NCBI GenBank assembly: GCA_003550325.1 | Contig: QKWP01002022.1 | Span: 23,264-87,263, forward strand | Origin: Gigaspora rosea | Lineage: Eukaryota > Glomeromycota > Glomeromycetes > Diversisporales > Gigasporaceae | Reading direction: 5' to 3' | Length of the DNA stretch: 64,000 nt | In this document: positions 44,370-56,754 of the stretch, one piece after another | Numbering within the stretch: position 1 is the first letter of the stretch | Layout: the number at the start of each line of letters is the position of its first letter | Made by a program: the position numbers and the translations under genes | Notes under the pieces: generated by a model | The model's database searches: none | What the model saw: the letters and a program-made list of their open reading frames with translations, nothing else | What the model was told of the DNA's origin: nothing

Positions 44370-45679
44370 TAGAGGTGGGCACTATGCACATGGATGCATG
44401 CATGTATGCATTATGCATGTGCATAGTTTAACAATCTATATACCAAAATGCCTATAAAAAAATAAAATAAAAATAAAAAATAATAATATTAATATTATCA
44501 CTATATGATTCTGCTCTGTTAATCTCTAAACACAAGTTTTTCAATTACTTAAATTTAATTATATAAAATAATGCTCAGTTGAGTTTGAAATTGAGTCTAG
44601 GGTGGTGACAAATATTACATAATATTTTAGGGGGGGAGGGGTCTTTGAAATCTTATGTTAAATATAGAAGTTCATAATAGCCAATCAAATTTCTCTTATG
44701 TAGGGGGGAGGGGAGTAGGGGGTATAGTAAAATTATATTACGTAACATATGTTACCACTCTTATTAGCAAGGTTTTATTGAATTTAATACCCTAAACTAA
44801 CATGTTTAGGCAAATATAATTAATATTTATATGCTTTAAAATAGTGTTTGGTCAGGTTTCAAAGCATGAACTAACCAATTTAAGCAGAATCACATTTCTA
44901 GTTGTGAGCTAGTAAGTATATTGGGTTATAATAAATTACATGTTTTTGATTTTTGTTTTATAACATAAAGCAGGTTTTATTTTTGCATGATAATCATAGT
45001 AGATTTTATTAATTCATAACATGAATTTCATCCTGTGCATATTATTTATTTGTACAAGCTTAAAAAAAAATTTGCCAAATTTTAAATTCATATTTTGAAA
45101 AAAATAATTGTAATACTCATGCACAATGTTTTTTTAATTATATTTATTCAAATAAAAACTTTAATATATGATATAATCTATTAAGTAGGTTAGTATAAAT
45201 TTTTAAATAAATTAGCACAAATAAAAACATAAAATTATATATCCGTTTCAATTTTTGCACTTTGAAATTGGATTAAAATAAAATACAAGCCATTGAAAAA
45301 TAAATTTTTCTGAATGTATTTTTTAGAGTAAAGGTTATGATTAATGGTTAGTTTTAAAGTAGAGTTTATATTAAAATTAATAGTTAGTCTTAGAGTAGAG
45401 TTTATATTAAACAAGTATAAATGAGTTTTAGAAAATTAAATAGAAATGTACATTTCAATTTAATTTTATTATGGTCTATGAAAATTATTAAGGATTCAAG
45501 CTACTTTTTATATATAAATTAACTAATATAAATTATCAAAAATTTTTTTTAACTAATCAGTTTTTAATATTATAAACTAATAATAAATTTTAATTATGCT
45601 GCATATATATGTATGCATGCATGCATGCAGTAGATTATGCACATGTATAGTAGCAAAAATATGATTTTGCCCATCTCTA
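44370..45679. mobile_element. 1.3-kb hAT-type element
   Basis: TIR TAGAGGTGGGCA / reversed right end TAGAGATGGGCA, close to the usual hAT end form. Perfect 8-bp duplication GTCCTATA (44362-44369, 45680-45687). TGCATGCATG motifs sit inside both ends (44390-44430, 45610-45650). A smaller inverted-repeat unit at about 44603-44767 (GGTGGTGACAAATATTACAT and inverse) appears nested. No transposase. Confidence 0.9.
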
Positions 45680-45687
45680 GTCCTATA

Positions 45688-45930
45688 TAGCTTGCGAAAA
45701 TGCCTAAAATCTAAAATTTTTTTTAAAAAAATTTATTTTTTTTAATTTAATTGAATTTTTTCAAAAATTTATTGCTCAGCAAAAAATATATCAAAAGCCC
45801 AGAACCTACTTTATTTGGCATAAAAAAATTATAAATAAATTGTTAAAATTGAAGAACTTTTCTAGATGGACAAAATTAATTTTAGTGTTTGAGATACAAA
45901 TCTTTCTGCACTGGACCATATCATATGACT
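45688..45930. repeat. Inverted counterpart of 23391-23640
   Basis: It begins TAGCTTGCGAAAATGCC and ends AAATCTTTCTGCACTGGACC, matching 23391-23640 in reverse. The hAT element 44370-45679 inserted at its left edge. Confidence 0.7.
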
Positions 45931-47430
45931 TATTAACTTAGTAAAAAAATATTTTTTATTAGGTGATCATAGCATTTTGTCTATGTATCACGCTATACTA
46001 TCAATTAATACAAAAAATTTACCTAATATAATTTTATATAATTATTTTACTATAAATTATAAAAATAGTTATTAAAAAATTTTTTTTTGATATTAAGATG
46101 AGGCTGCTTTTATCTTTATTAATAATTTAACTAGCTGTCTTTGTAAAGTTAGCTATGCTTTATAAATTTAATAAACTATATACAAGAATTGAAGCTTAAA
46201 CTATTTTATTTGTGATCTAAACCTATTAAAGTAGTCAAGACTTATCTAGATTTGTATAGGTAAAATATAGTTAGTAGAAGTACTAAATTTGGTTTTAAAA
46301 GTAGACCATTATTAAATTTTTTTTAAAATTAAGATAATTTTTTAGTTCTTAAGATTATAGTATTTTATAATAATAACAAAAGTATAACTAATTATATATA
46401 GCTTTTAGTTATCTATTTATATAATCTATTTAAAAATTCTATACAAGCTATTATATTTTTAATTTACTAAAAAATTATCTATTTAAACTTTTTGGTTTAT
46501 AATTTATTTACAATATACTTTTAAGTCTAATTACTATTACTAGTAGATTTGGATATTATACTAGTTTTAAAACTACTTTTTTCAAAATAAATTTACCAAG
46601 ATAATATATAAAATAAAAGAAAATATTTTAATAAAATTAAAGTTATTAAAATAAAACTTTTTTATTTTATTATAATAAAAATTCTATTTGTTTGAGATAT
46701 AATATTAAGTAAATTTTATATAAAAATAGTAATATAGCCAACTGTTTTTAATAATAATAACTAACTTTATATATTATATTATAAAATTAAAATTTAAAAG
46801 AAGTAAAAGCTCTGTAATAAATTGAAAATATTTTGTAATATAGTTGTTAGAATCAAATAATAATAAAATTATTTAATTTTATTTATTAAATTACAAGATA
46901 TACTTAAATATATACTATATAAAAAAAGAGTAAAAAATTTTAGTAAAAAACAAAGTTGGTTATATCTTGTGATCTACTAATTAGAATTTAAAAATTTAAT
47001 CCAATTAGTTCATCTTATTAAATCAAAATTAAGTGAAATAAAAATTAGATAAATAAATTGGTCTAAGTACTATAGTACAAAACACTTAGAAATAATAATA
47101 AAATAGACAGTTTTTTAAAGGCTAATAACTTAAAATATAGAAAAATAAAAAAATCACTATTTTAAAGCTAAATCAATTTATTACAAAATAGTATCTTTTA
47201 TTTTTTTTAAACAATTATTTGTTATCAAGTTATTAGAGTTTAAAATTTTGTATTGTTATATAAATAATTCAAAATATAGTAAATTTTATCCAAAGCCAAT
47301 ATATTTTATATATAACAGATCTAAACAGAATAAAAAAAAACTAAAAACAGAAAAAAAAGTAAAAATAAAATACTAGTATAAAAATACTATTAATATAAAC
47401 AATAAAATACTAATTCAAAAATATGCAAAT
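45931..47430. other. Very AT-rich block, nothing coding
   Basis: About 1.5 kb almost without C and G runs and without ORFs. Short AATAAAA and TTAAATT runs only. It could be an old, heavily mutated element. Confidence 0.4.
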
Positions 47431-47990
47431 ACAAATTTTATTCACTCTTTCTGACGATCATCAGTCCCAACTTTTTCATTAACGCCGACCTATGAAAACT
47501 TTGTTGCTAGTATATTTGTACATAACAAAAACTCTAACTAGAAGCGTCTTGGATACAGGGTTTCAGATTGTATGTGAGAAGAACTGAAATAGAGATGAAA
47601 AAGAACTTTCTCCTTATGGGTTTGACTCTCTGGGTAGAAGACTTTGTTACTATAGAACAAGTAGTAGAGCAACAACTCTGGGGTTTTTTGTCAGAAGGTG
47701 TGGAAACAATAGTAGAAACATTCTTTTGGTCGACTGTACTATTCAGCAAAGCATATACTCCTACGCTCTTTGCAAGTTGGGTCTCTTTTTTGCCGCCTCT
47801 TTGGCTTTGCGAAATTTCAACAAAGTGGGCATTCTGGCTTACCCCCTACAAAAGATCGACATTGTTTACATCATCCATTTTGGGAATGCGCCTACCTAAT
47901 TGGAACCAAGTCACGAGTGAGTTCCGGTGCTTGTGGAATAAACAATGAATGACACGTGAGATATAGTAGAGAAAATTCCGAATTGAAATT
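47430..47990 (-). pseudogene. Possible coding remnant, function not recognised
   Basis: Base composition is clearly less AT-rich than the surroundings. On the minus strand one frame has CKQCRSFVGGKPECPLC followed by KPKRRQKRDPTC (about 47790-47870), a pattern like a zinc-binding motif, with stops on either side. On the plus strand a 126-codon frame (47568-47948) is open but Trp/Phe/Leu-rich and probably a shadow. I cannot name a family. Confidence 0.25.
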
Positions 47991-48725
47991 TCTTTCTAGA
48001 ATATTCTTTTAGGCGTAGTTTTTTTCTTACAATATACATATAATACTTAGGCGGAGCGTTTCTCTGTGCAGTATTATATAATTTTTATCACTATTTCTCT
48101 AACCACACTTACTTCTCAATAGAAGGTTCTATTTTTTATTTTTTTTCTCCTTTTCTTCTTGTTGGGTTTTTTTTGGTTTTTTTAGTTAGTCGTTCATTCC
48201 TATACCTCCATTTTATATTTCCTTTTTAACTATAGTTTCGTTTTCTCACCCCTATTGAAGTTTACTTCCAATTTTTTAATTTTTTTTGGGAGTGCACTTT
48301 TTGTAGTGTCGGTGGCTCAACAGAGCGGCTAATAGTTTTACCTACTAGTGCGGCAGGTTACTCTTGGGCGTCTATATAGATAGCCGAGTGGTGCCATTCT
48401 TGTAATTAGATCTATATATATATGAACTTGTTTCGTTATACTGAAAAACTAATAAAAGTAAATGGCGGGACCACCAAAGGTGAAAAAAAAAATATGCAAA
48501 TATGCCAGAGCCAAAAAATAAAAAAAAAAAGACTATATAGTAACAAAAAAATTTAAAACAAAAAAAAACTATATTAAGAAAACTATTTTTTAACAAAAAA
48601 AAATTTATTTAAAAATATAGCAACCCAACTAGCCAAATAAAAATTAGAGATATAAAGTTAAAAACCCAAAAGGTAATAATCAAACCTATAGAAAAAAAAA
48701 TAATAAATAAATAGATAATAAAAAA

Positions 48726-49630
48726 AGGGGGCTGGTAATTGTACCCCACAAAATTGGTATTTATACCCCCTAGCCTGGATTCCGATCCTTCCGACCTAGT
48801 CCGTATAATACCGATCTGCATATATACACGTGATATCTGTTACACAAAGGCCCAGTGCATTGTTTTTGCAAAAATAATTTTTAGTTACATACTGCTAATG
48901 TTGTGTAACATTATACAAGTCTAATTTTGCCGACATTAAACTTAATGCTGGTGGGCACTATCATGGTAATGCCCTCGGCGAGGTTAGACATAATTCCGGC
49001 CCACCCTAACCCTAAATCTAGTGGTACCTTAAATGGTTAATGCTGGTGAGCACTATCATGATAATGCCCCCGGCAGTGTTAGACATAATTCCGGCCCACC
49101 CTAACCCTAAATCTAGGAACCCTAAAAACTAATTGTTCGAAGCAACATCCAATCACAGTACATATACTAGATGCATATATCGTGTAACTAGTATATGTAC
49201 TGTGATTGAATGTTGCTTCGAACAATTAGTTTTTAGGTCCCTAGATTTAGGGTTAGAGTGGGCCGGAATTATGTCTAACCCCGCCGGGGCATTATCATGA
49301 TAGTGCCCACCAGCATTAAGCTTAATGCCGTGTTAGGGTACCACTAGATTTAGGGCCGGAATTATGTCTAGCTACGCCGGGTCATTATCATGATAGTGCC
49401 TACTAGCATTAAGCTTAATGCCAGATTAGGGTACCAAAATTAGACTCGTGTAACATTACATGACATTAGCAGCAACCAAAAATTATTTTTGCAAAAACAA
49501 TGCACTGGGCCTTTGTATAATATATATCACGTGTATATATGCAGATTGGTATTACACGGACTAGGTCGGAAGGGTCGGAATCCGGGCTGGGGGTATAAAT
49601 ACCAATTTTGGGGTACAATTACCAGCCTCT
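48726..49630. mobile_element. 0.9-kb foldback element with internal repeats
   Basis: Ends AGGGGGCTGGTAATTGTACC and its inverse, AATTACCAGCCTCT. The arms are nearly complete inverted copies meeting at about 49175 (around ATATACTAGATGCATATATC). Each arm has two copies of an about 75-bp block with AATGCTGGTGGGCACTATC, a GCCGG motif and the telomere-like CCCTAACCCTAAATCTA, giving four blocks in all. It can fold into a very long hairpin. No ORF. Flanking AAAAAA on both sides gives no clear duplication. Confidence 0.85.
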
Positions 49631-49656
49631 AAAAAAATACTCAAAGATATTACAAA

Positions 49657-49973
49657 AGAACCCCAAAATATACATAGATAGGTAGAGCCCCTGAATAGAC
49701 TATAAAAAATGTTCATTATGATAATTGACGTGATATCTACTATGTTTACTAGTATTAAAATGTCAAAATTGTACGGTTACGCTTATGTTTTTTAGAAATT
49801 GTATTATTAAGTGTACAACCAAAGGTGATATAAAAAAATAATGTGATATAAATATATTCAGGGGTTCTAGATAGGTCAGGTATGAGTTTGCTTATTTTTG
49901 AGGTTTTTATACAAATCTTTTTTTTAGTAACCCTATAATTAACCTGACCTATCTATGTATATTTTGGGATCCT
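49657..49973. mobile_element. 317-bp hAT-type MITE
   Basis: TIR AGAACCCCAAAATATACAT (right end reversed AGGATCCCAAAATATACAT), continuing AGATAGG. Perfect 8-bp duplication ATTACAAA (49649-49656, 49974-49981). Same family as 33444-33623 but longer inside. Confidence 0.92.
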
Positions 49974-50159
49974 ATTACAAACAAAATACAAAACAAAAAA
50001 AGAATAGTTGGTTTATACAGACAGATTATACAAAAAAAATAAAGAGCAACAATTACAAATAATAAAATATAAAAAAAGCCCAAACAAAAAAGTTATAAAA
50101 TAGAATAGTTTTATACTATTATATTAGTATAATATTAGATAGCAAAAAGGAAATGGTGA

Positions 50160-51480
50160 TCCGTCATCATGGAAACCTATATGATCGACCAATCATTTTT
50201 TGAGATTGGTAGATCATATATAGCTTGTTTCTGGGGAACCAGATTCGATCTGGATTTAGATTTGCGGGTAAATCTAGATTTTTTTGTTTATACTGTATTG
50301 TTTTTTTTCATTTTGCGATACTGTACTAATACCAGTATTTGTTTTTTAGATAAGTACAAAAATTTTTTTTCTTAATTTTTTTTATTGTCACTAACTTCTC
50401 GGTCTTTTTGTCTTTCTCCCTTTAAGAACTAAAAAGCACTGAATTGGGTTTTGGATAAGTTCTAGTGTTTTTTTTTACAAGTTTTTTTATTGTCTTCTCT
50501 CTTTTTTTTAAGTGTTTCTTTCTTGGAGTCATCTTTCTTGGAGTTGTCGTTCTTGGAGTCAAGTTGTCATCTTGGAGTCAGAATTGTTGTAGTAGTGGGT
50601 GTCAGGATCCTCGTCAGTTTAAATGTGTTCGTTTTCAGCATTGTTGTAAAGTTTTCTTTCAAATTGTGTGGAAAATGGGTGTTGGGCTTTTTCAGATAAG
50701 TATTGGTTTTTTTTTCTTTTTTGCTTGCTTGTTTTGTTTTTTTGCTAGGTGTACTGACTTTGCTTTTTTTTAGGTGCTTCTTTGTTTGATATTGGTGCTG
50801 GGCTTCACAGTTATGACTATGTTGTTGAAGCCTTTGTTGAGTAGGTAGGTTGCATCTTTGCTTCAGTACTTTCTTGCGTTTCTGCTTTGGTACTTTTTTG
50901 CTTTCTGCTTCAGTGCTTTTTGTGTGCTTCAGTGCATTCTTGCGTGCTTCAGCACTTTCTCCGTTCTTAATTTTATTCCTTTTTTTATTTTTTTTATTAT
51001 AAGGCTTTTGGTGTCTTCGTTTCATTTCCGTGAAAAATGGTCAAGTTAGGAAATTTTTAAGAACCCATTTAGCAAATTTGCTGTGGGCTCTATTATGGAT
51101 GTGTGGGGCTGGGCGAAATATTTGTTAGTATTTTTTTTATATATATATGCAAGTGCTTTCTTGCATTTTAACTTTGTATTTTTTTTATATAAATTAGACT
51201 TGTCTTTATTCCGTCTCTGTAGAAAACAGTCGAGTTAGGAAGTTTTTAAGAAGCTATTTAGTGATTTTGCCATAGGCTCTGTTATGGGCGTAGTATTTGT
51301 TAGTATTTTTTTTTATGCAAGTGCTTTCTTGCTTTTTTTTTTATATATATTAGGCTTGTCTTTGTTTCATCTTTGTGGAAAATGGTCAAGTTAGGAAGTT
51401 GTTAATGGCTAAGAATAGTTTGCCGTAGGCTCTGTTATGGGTATGTGGGGCTGGGCGAAGTATTTTTTTATTTTTATTTT
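50160..51480. repeat. T-rich region with two short tandem arrays
   Basis: Near 50520-50580, CTTGGAGTCATCTTT-like units repeat four to five times. Between about 51010 and 51470 three units of about 160-180 bp share AAAATGGTCAAGTTAGGAA, TAGGCTCTGTTATGG and GCAAGTGCTTTCTTGC. 50880-50960 repeats GCTTCAGTGC. ORFs over this region on both strands are low-complexity (poly-Phe or Lys/Thr) and I do not regard them as genes. Confidence 0.6.
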
Positions 51481-51819
51481 TTTTATACATGTACTGTATA
51501 TATAAAGTAATAAAGTTAATAAAGAGCGTTGTTGGCTATGATATTATAATGCGTTGTATGGGAAAATAAATTAATAAAAAAAAATAGTTCATGCATCGTT
51601 AGTTTGGTTATTCTTTTTAAAAAAATAAAAAACTTTGGGATGATTTGCTTTAACTTGTGGTTTCATATTTTTGGGTGATCAACTAATCAAAATCGGTATG
51701 TGAGTCACATGTTTGCGTGTTTGATTTTGATTGGTTGTTCATAAGTCACTATAAAATAACACACATTTTAGATTATTTTTAAATATTTTATTAGAAAATA
51801 TTATATAACTATCACAGGT

Positions 51820-53640
51820 TAAATAAAGACATATTGGGAACTGTACAATTAGACAAAAACTAGAGACATGTCAGGTTTTAATATATTTCTGTTTTTTATT
51901 TTTAAAATAATTACCATATCGGGTACCTGATAGGACTATAATTATAGACCGAATATAATATGATAAAGCAAAATTATATCAGAATACAATCAGTAATAAA
52001 TCAAATAAATCTATAGAGCTATCAAAAATTTTATATGTACGGTATATGATATTTAACTTAAAACATAAGATATAAAAAAGATAACTAGCATATATTAGAA
52101 ATAAATCAGACAAATCTATAGAGATATCAGATATTTTATATGTTTATGATTTTATCTTATCCCTTGCTTTGTTACGCAGACATATTTGCCTGCGAAAATT
52201 TTAAAATTTTAAATTTTTTAAATAAAACCTTAAATATTAATTTTAGCTATATACTTTCTAAATAAAAATTATAATATTAGTTCTGTTTTATCAACTTTAT
52301 TATAAAATTTTTTTAAAATTATTAAAAAACTTTGGTGTAATAAAAGTTTAAAGTTTTTGTTTTGGAACTTTTACTATAGAATTTTTTCTTTAGGTTTTCT
52401 TAAATTTTATATGTTCCCGTCTATAAAAAAAATTTTCACTTCTAATACAAGTCTTAATTTTTACAAGTAAATCATATAACGTCAAATAATGAAAGTTGCC
52501 ATCCTTTATATAAACTACAATATTGTATTAGAAGCTATATTTTTAAAACCAATATTTAAAGAATTCGCCAAGATATTGTAAAATATTTTTTTGGTTAAAA
52601 AATTTCTTTAAAATTTAATATTTTCAGCTTATAAGCAATATAAACCTTTTGTCTTATAATATAAATTTAAATAATTCAAAAATATAATCCTTGTTATTAA
52701 ATATTATAATACCAAATTTTATTTAAATATTTTAAATGATTAAAAAAATAGATCAGAGGTATATTTATAGTAATTTTACAGGCAAATTTGCCTGCAAAGT
52801 AGTACAAACTAAGGGATAATACTTGATATAAAAATAGTTAACTAGTATAAATCTGGTAAAATATCATAATAAAATCAAAGCTATATTGGGTAGCGTATTT
52901 TTGGATAAAAAACAGACATGATATGTATCCAGTTTAACAAATAATATATCAGGCACTAATATGCCTTTAGATTATTATAAAAAGTAAACCGATAATGATT
53001 AAATACAAATACTAGTTATTCTATATATCTGTTAGATAAATCTATATAAATACTAGTAATTATAAGTCATACAAAGGTCAAATAAAGACAACTGTATAAT
53101 TAAACAAAAACTGGAGACATATCAGAAGTTCCAGTTTTTATTTTTAAAATCATAGCCATATTGGGTATCTGATAGGACTATGATTATATTCGAATATAAC
53201 TAATAATATGATAAACAAAAATTATATCAGAATACAATTAGTAATAAATCAAATAAATCTATAGAGCTATCAAAATTTTATATGTATATGATATTTAATT
53301 TAAAACATAAGATATAAAAAAAGATAACCAGTATATATTAGAAATAAATCAGACAAATCTATAGAGCTATCAGATATTTTATATAAATCTAGTAAAATAT
53401 CATAATAAAGTCAAAGCTATATCAGGTAGTGTATTTTTGGATAAAAAATAGACATAATATGTATCTGGTTTAACAAATGACATATTAGGTACTCAATATG
53501 CCTTTAGATTATCATAAAAAAGGAAACTGATAATGATTAATTAAATAAACTTCTATAAAAACCAGTTATTCTATATATCTGTTAGATAAATCTATATAAA
53601 TACCGGTAAATATAAGTTATATTAGGATTAAAAAATGCAG
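51820..53640. repeat. Large direct duplication, first copy split by an insertion
   Basis: 51820-52150 plus 52819-53070 matches 53073-53640: shared phrases TTAAATAAAGACA, GGTACCTGATAGGACTAT, AATCAGACAAATCTATAGAG and AAATCTGGTAAAATATCATA in the same order. The first copy is interrupted by the TIR element at 52158-52818. Divergence between copies is moderate. Confidence 0.7.
52158..52818. mobile_element. 661-bp TIR element
   Basis: Ends TATCCCTTGCTTTGTTACG and, reversed, TATCCCTTAGTTTGTACTA, each followed by a TTTGCCTG motif. It lies in the first copy of the duplication at 51820-53640 and is absent from the second, which confirms it as an insertion. Confidence 0.7.
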
Positions 53641-54189
53641 CTAAAATCTTAAACTTTTGATTTTATAATGGTATCAGGATAATATCAGATAAAAAAAATT
53701 ATTTGAGAGAAGGTTTAATAAGTAATACTTAATGTAATTTGAGCAAAGGTTTAATAAGTAATTTGAGTAAAGGTTCAGTAAGTTATATAAAAAAAATAAT
53801 TTAAAAGTTTAATAAATAATCACCTGTTGTACTATGACTTATTATTATTTTTTATATATGATTAACCTTAATTTTTATATGAATCATTCTCTTTTTTGTA
53901 TATTTCACGTTTTATATAAAGAACTTTAGAAGTAAAGTAAATAAGCTCAGTAAAATTAAATTAAAAAAAAGATATGATAAGAGCAAAGCGAAAGTAAGAG
54001 TTTAAAAAAAGTTAAACGTAGTCGAGGTTTCTCTTAACCACAATTAAGATTTTTTTAATTTATTTTGCATTTTTAACATAAGTTAATATTAAAAATACTG
54101 ATCTGATCTAATCACTAGTTACACAAAATCAGTATAAATACTTACTTTTTTTTGCTTTTAAATACTAACTTTACTTTTTTTTAAGGGAT

Positions 54190-55400
54190 CTCATCATTGG
54201 AGTTGTTCATTTCTATGCTTTCATTGTTGGAGTTGTCTGTTATGGTGCATTTCTTCATCATTGGAGTCGTCGTTGGAGTTAGTTAGTTTGGTGCTTTATT
54301 GCTATTACATAGTTTTTTGGTTCTATATGTTTTCAAACGAATTCGATTCAGGAAAGTATAGGTTTTTTTCTTTTTCTGTTTTTCTTTATGGGTTCTTATC
54401 ATTGAAGTCGTCTGTTATGGTGCATTTCTTCATTCTTGATTGTCTATTTTGGTACTTTATTGCCATCATATAGTTTTCAGTTTGGTTTGTCTTTGAATTT
54501 CAAATTAGAAAAATATATTTTTTTTTGAACTTTTTCTTTTGTATACTTTGAATACTAACTTCTTGTCATTTGAGTCATCCATTATAGTGTGTTTCTTCGT
54601 CATTGGAGTCATTCAGCTTGGTGCTTTATTGCTATTACATAGTTTTTCAGTTTGATTTGTCTTCAAATTTCGAATCAGGAAAATTTAAGATTTTTTTGAA
54701 CTTTTTTTTTTGTATACTTTGAATACTAACCTCTTGTCATTTGAGTCGTCCATTATGGTACGTTTTTTTATCACTGGAGTTGTCATTGGAGTCGTTCTGT
54801 TTGGTCTTTATTGCTGTCATAAAATTTTTCAGTTTTGTATATTTTTGAATGAATTTAATTCAGTGAAGCATTTTTCTTTTGTCTACGTGAGTACGAACAT
54901 TTTCTGTTTTCTTTATTGGTTCTTATTATTAAAGTCATCCGTTATAGTGCATTTCTTTATTGTTGGAGTCATCGTTGGTCATCTATTTCAGTGCTTTATT
55001 GCCGTCATGTAGTTTTTTGGTTTGGTTTGTCTTTGAATTTTGAATTAGAAAAATATAATATTTTTTTGAGCTTTTTCTTTTGTATTCTTTGAATATTATT
55101 TGAGTTGTCCATTATGGCACGTTTCTTCATTGTTAGAGTCATCGTTAGAGTCGTTCAGTTCGGTGCTTTATTGTGAACGAATTTGATTCAGGGAAGTAAA
55201 GATTTTTTTCTTTTGTCTATGTTTAGTACTAATATTTTTTGTTTTTCTTTATGGGTTCTCATCATTAAAGTCGTCCATTATAGTGCTTTTGTTGTTGAAG
55301 TTGTTGTTCAGTTTGGTGCTTTATTGCCGTCACATAGTTTTTCAGTTCTGTACATCTTCGAATGAATTCAATTCAGAAAATATATAGTTGTTTTTTGTAG
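54190..55400. repeat. Tandem array, about 165-185 bp, about 7 units
   Basis: Units share CATTGGAGTCGTCC, GGTGCTTTATTGCCGTCA, AGTTTTTCAGTTTGGTTTGT and GAATTCGATTCAGG. The GCTTTATTGC marks fall at about 54290, 54459, 54622, 54805, 54992, 55164 and 55319. Phe/Leu-rich ORFs across it are repeat translations. Confidence 0.8.
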
Positions 55401-55539
55401 TATAGAGCTAATTGCTAAGTGTTTGTTAATTGTGAAATATTCCCTGTGTACAAAATGTAATGCTATATTATTCTTTTATAAATAATAATAAAAAAGTACT
55501 AGTGATTATCTTATTAATTAATCAATCAAATTAAGGAAA

Positions 55540-56110
55540 AAATAAGGTGCATATCAAGTATAAAAATAGATATACCTAAAAATTGTCTAATTTCAAACAG
55601 ATATTTGGCAGAAATAAGAGACTTTTTAGAAATAATTAGGATTAAAATCGATCTACTGATAGGTCTTTTAGAAATTAATAGGTATCTTAAATATACCCGA
55701 AGTGTATCTGATTTACTTGCAATTTTGTGTAAAATAAGATACCAATCAGAAATAACAAAAGGTCTACAAAAAATCAATAATATGTTTGTTTTGTTCCTAA
55801 ATATCTTCGAAAGGTCTATGATTTTAAGCAGATACTGTATTTGGCGAAAATAGATACCAATCAAAAAAATTTAGGATTAAATTAAGTTTAGTATTGAAAC
55901 TGGTAGGCCTATGAAATTATTTGATACTTATCTTAATTTATCCTAATAAGTATCTGGTTTTCTAGCAATTTTGAATAAAGTAAGATACCTATCATGTTAA
56001 TCAATTGGCCTACTAGGTGTTTAATTTAGATTCTAAATTTTTCTGATTGGTATCTTATTTTCGCCAAATATCTGTTTAAAATTGTAGTACATTTGGAGAC
56101 ATTTAGGATT
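55540..56110. repeat. Imperfect inverted repeats with GATACCAATCA motifs
   Basis: AAAATAGATACCAATCA (55849) and its inverse TGATTGGTATCTTATTTTCG (56042) pair, and weaker matches (55735, 55975) lie between. No coding. It may be a decayed foldback element. Confidence 0.5.
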
Positions 56111-56344
56111 TAAATATTAGTAAACTTCCATATACATATTGTATTAATATAGGAGACCTATCGGGTACCTAATTGTTATCTAGTATAGTTTCATTCGACT
56201 TGTGTATTAGGCTGTTATTTTATAGCGACCCTATAACTGACTAATCTGAATTGATCACATGCAGCCATAGCATTAGTACCGCATGATTACATGAAATTCA
56301 ATCTTGAAAAATCAACTCAGTTCAGATCCCGCAAAGCCAATATG

Positions 56345-56660
56345 CATACTTTATTAAAATATTTAATTTATTAATTACAATATTATAACATCATAAAAAA
56401 ATTAAAAATCTTCGTACAATACCAATCTGTGTTATAAAAAAATAAAAAAAACTAAAAATCTTTACATGATACCAATTCATGTTATAAAAAAAAAAAAAAA
56501 AAANCATACTTTATTAAAATATTTAATTTATTAATTACAATATTATAACATCATAAAAAAATTAAAAATCTTCGTACAATACCAATCGTTATAAAAAAAA
56601 AAAAAAAAAAATTAAAAAACTTCACATGATACTAATTTATGTTATAAAAAAAAAAACAAA
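56345..56660. repeat. Duplication across an assembly N (56504)
   Basis: 56345-56430 is repeated directly from 56505 with the N between. The copies then diverge in length of A-runs. This looks like two overlapping contig ends joined through a gap rather than a true tandem repeat. Confidence 0.75.
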
Positions 56661-56754
56661 CTAAACCACTTTACATGATACCAATTTATATATAAAGAAA
56701 TAAAAACTAAACCACTTTACATGACAAATCGTCTTCACAAACAACGTTACTGAA

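Noticed and set aside
47568..47948. 126-aa plus-strand ORF
   Set aside because: Open by chance opposite a more gene-like minus-strand pattern. Its Trp/Phe/Leu composition is unusual and there is no family match I can recall.
50465..51049. ORFs of 152 aa (minus) and 102/69/63 aa (plus)
   Set aside because: Low-complexity Lys/Thr/Gln-rich or Phe/Val-rich frames over short tandem repeats, with no motif and no splice-supported context.
54261..55365. Hydrophobic ORFs that look like membrane proteins
   Set aside because: They lie in a T-rich tandem array. Phe/Leu/Ile richness follows from T-rich codons and the peptides repeat with the DNA unit.
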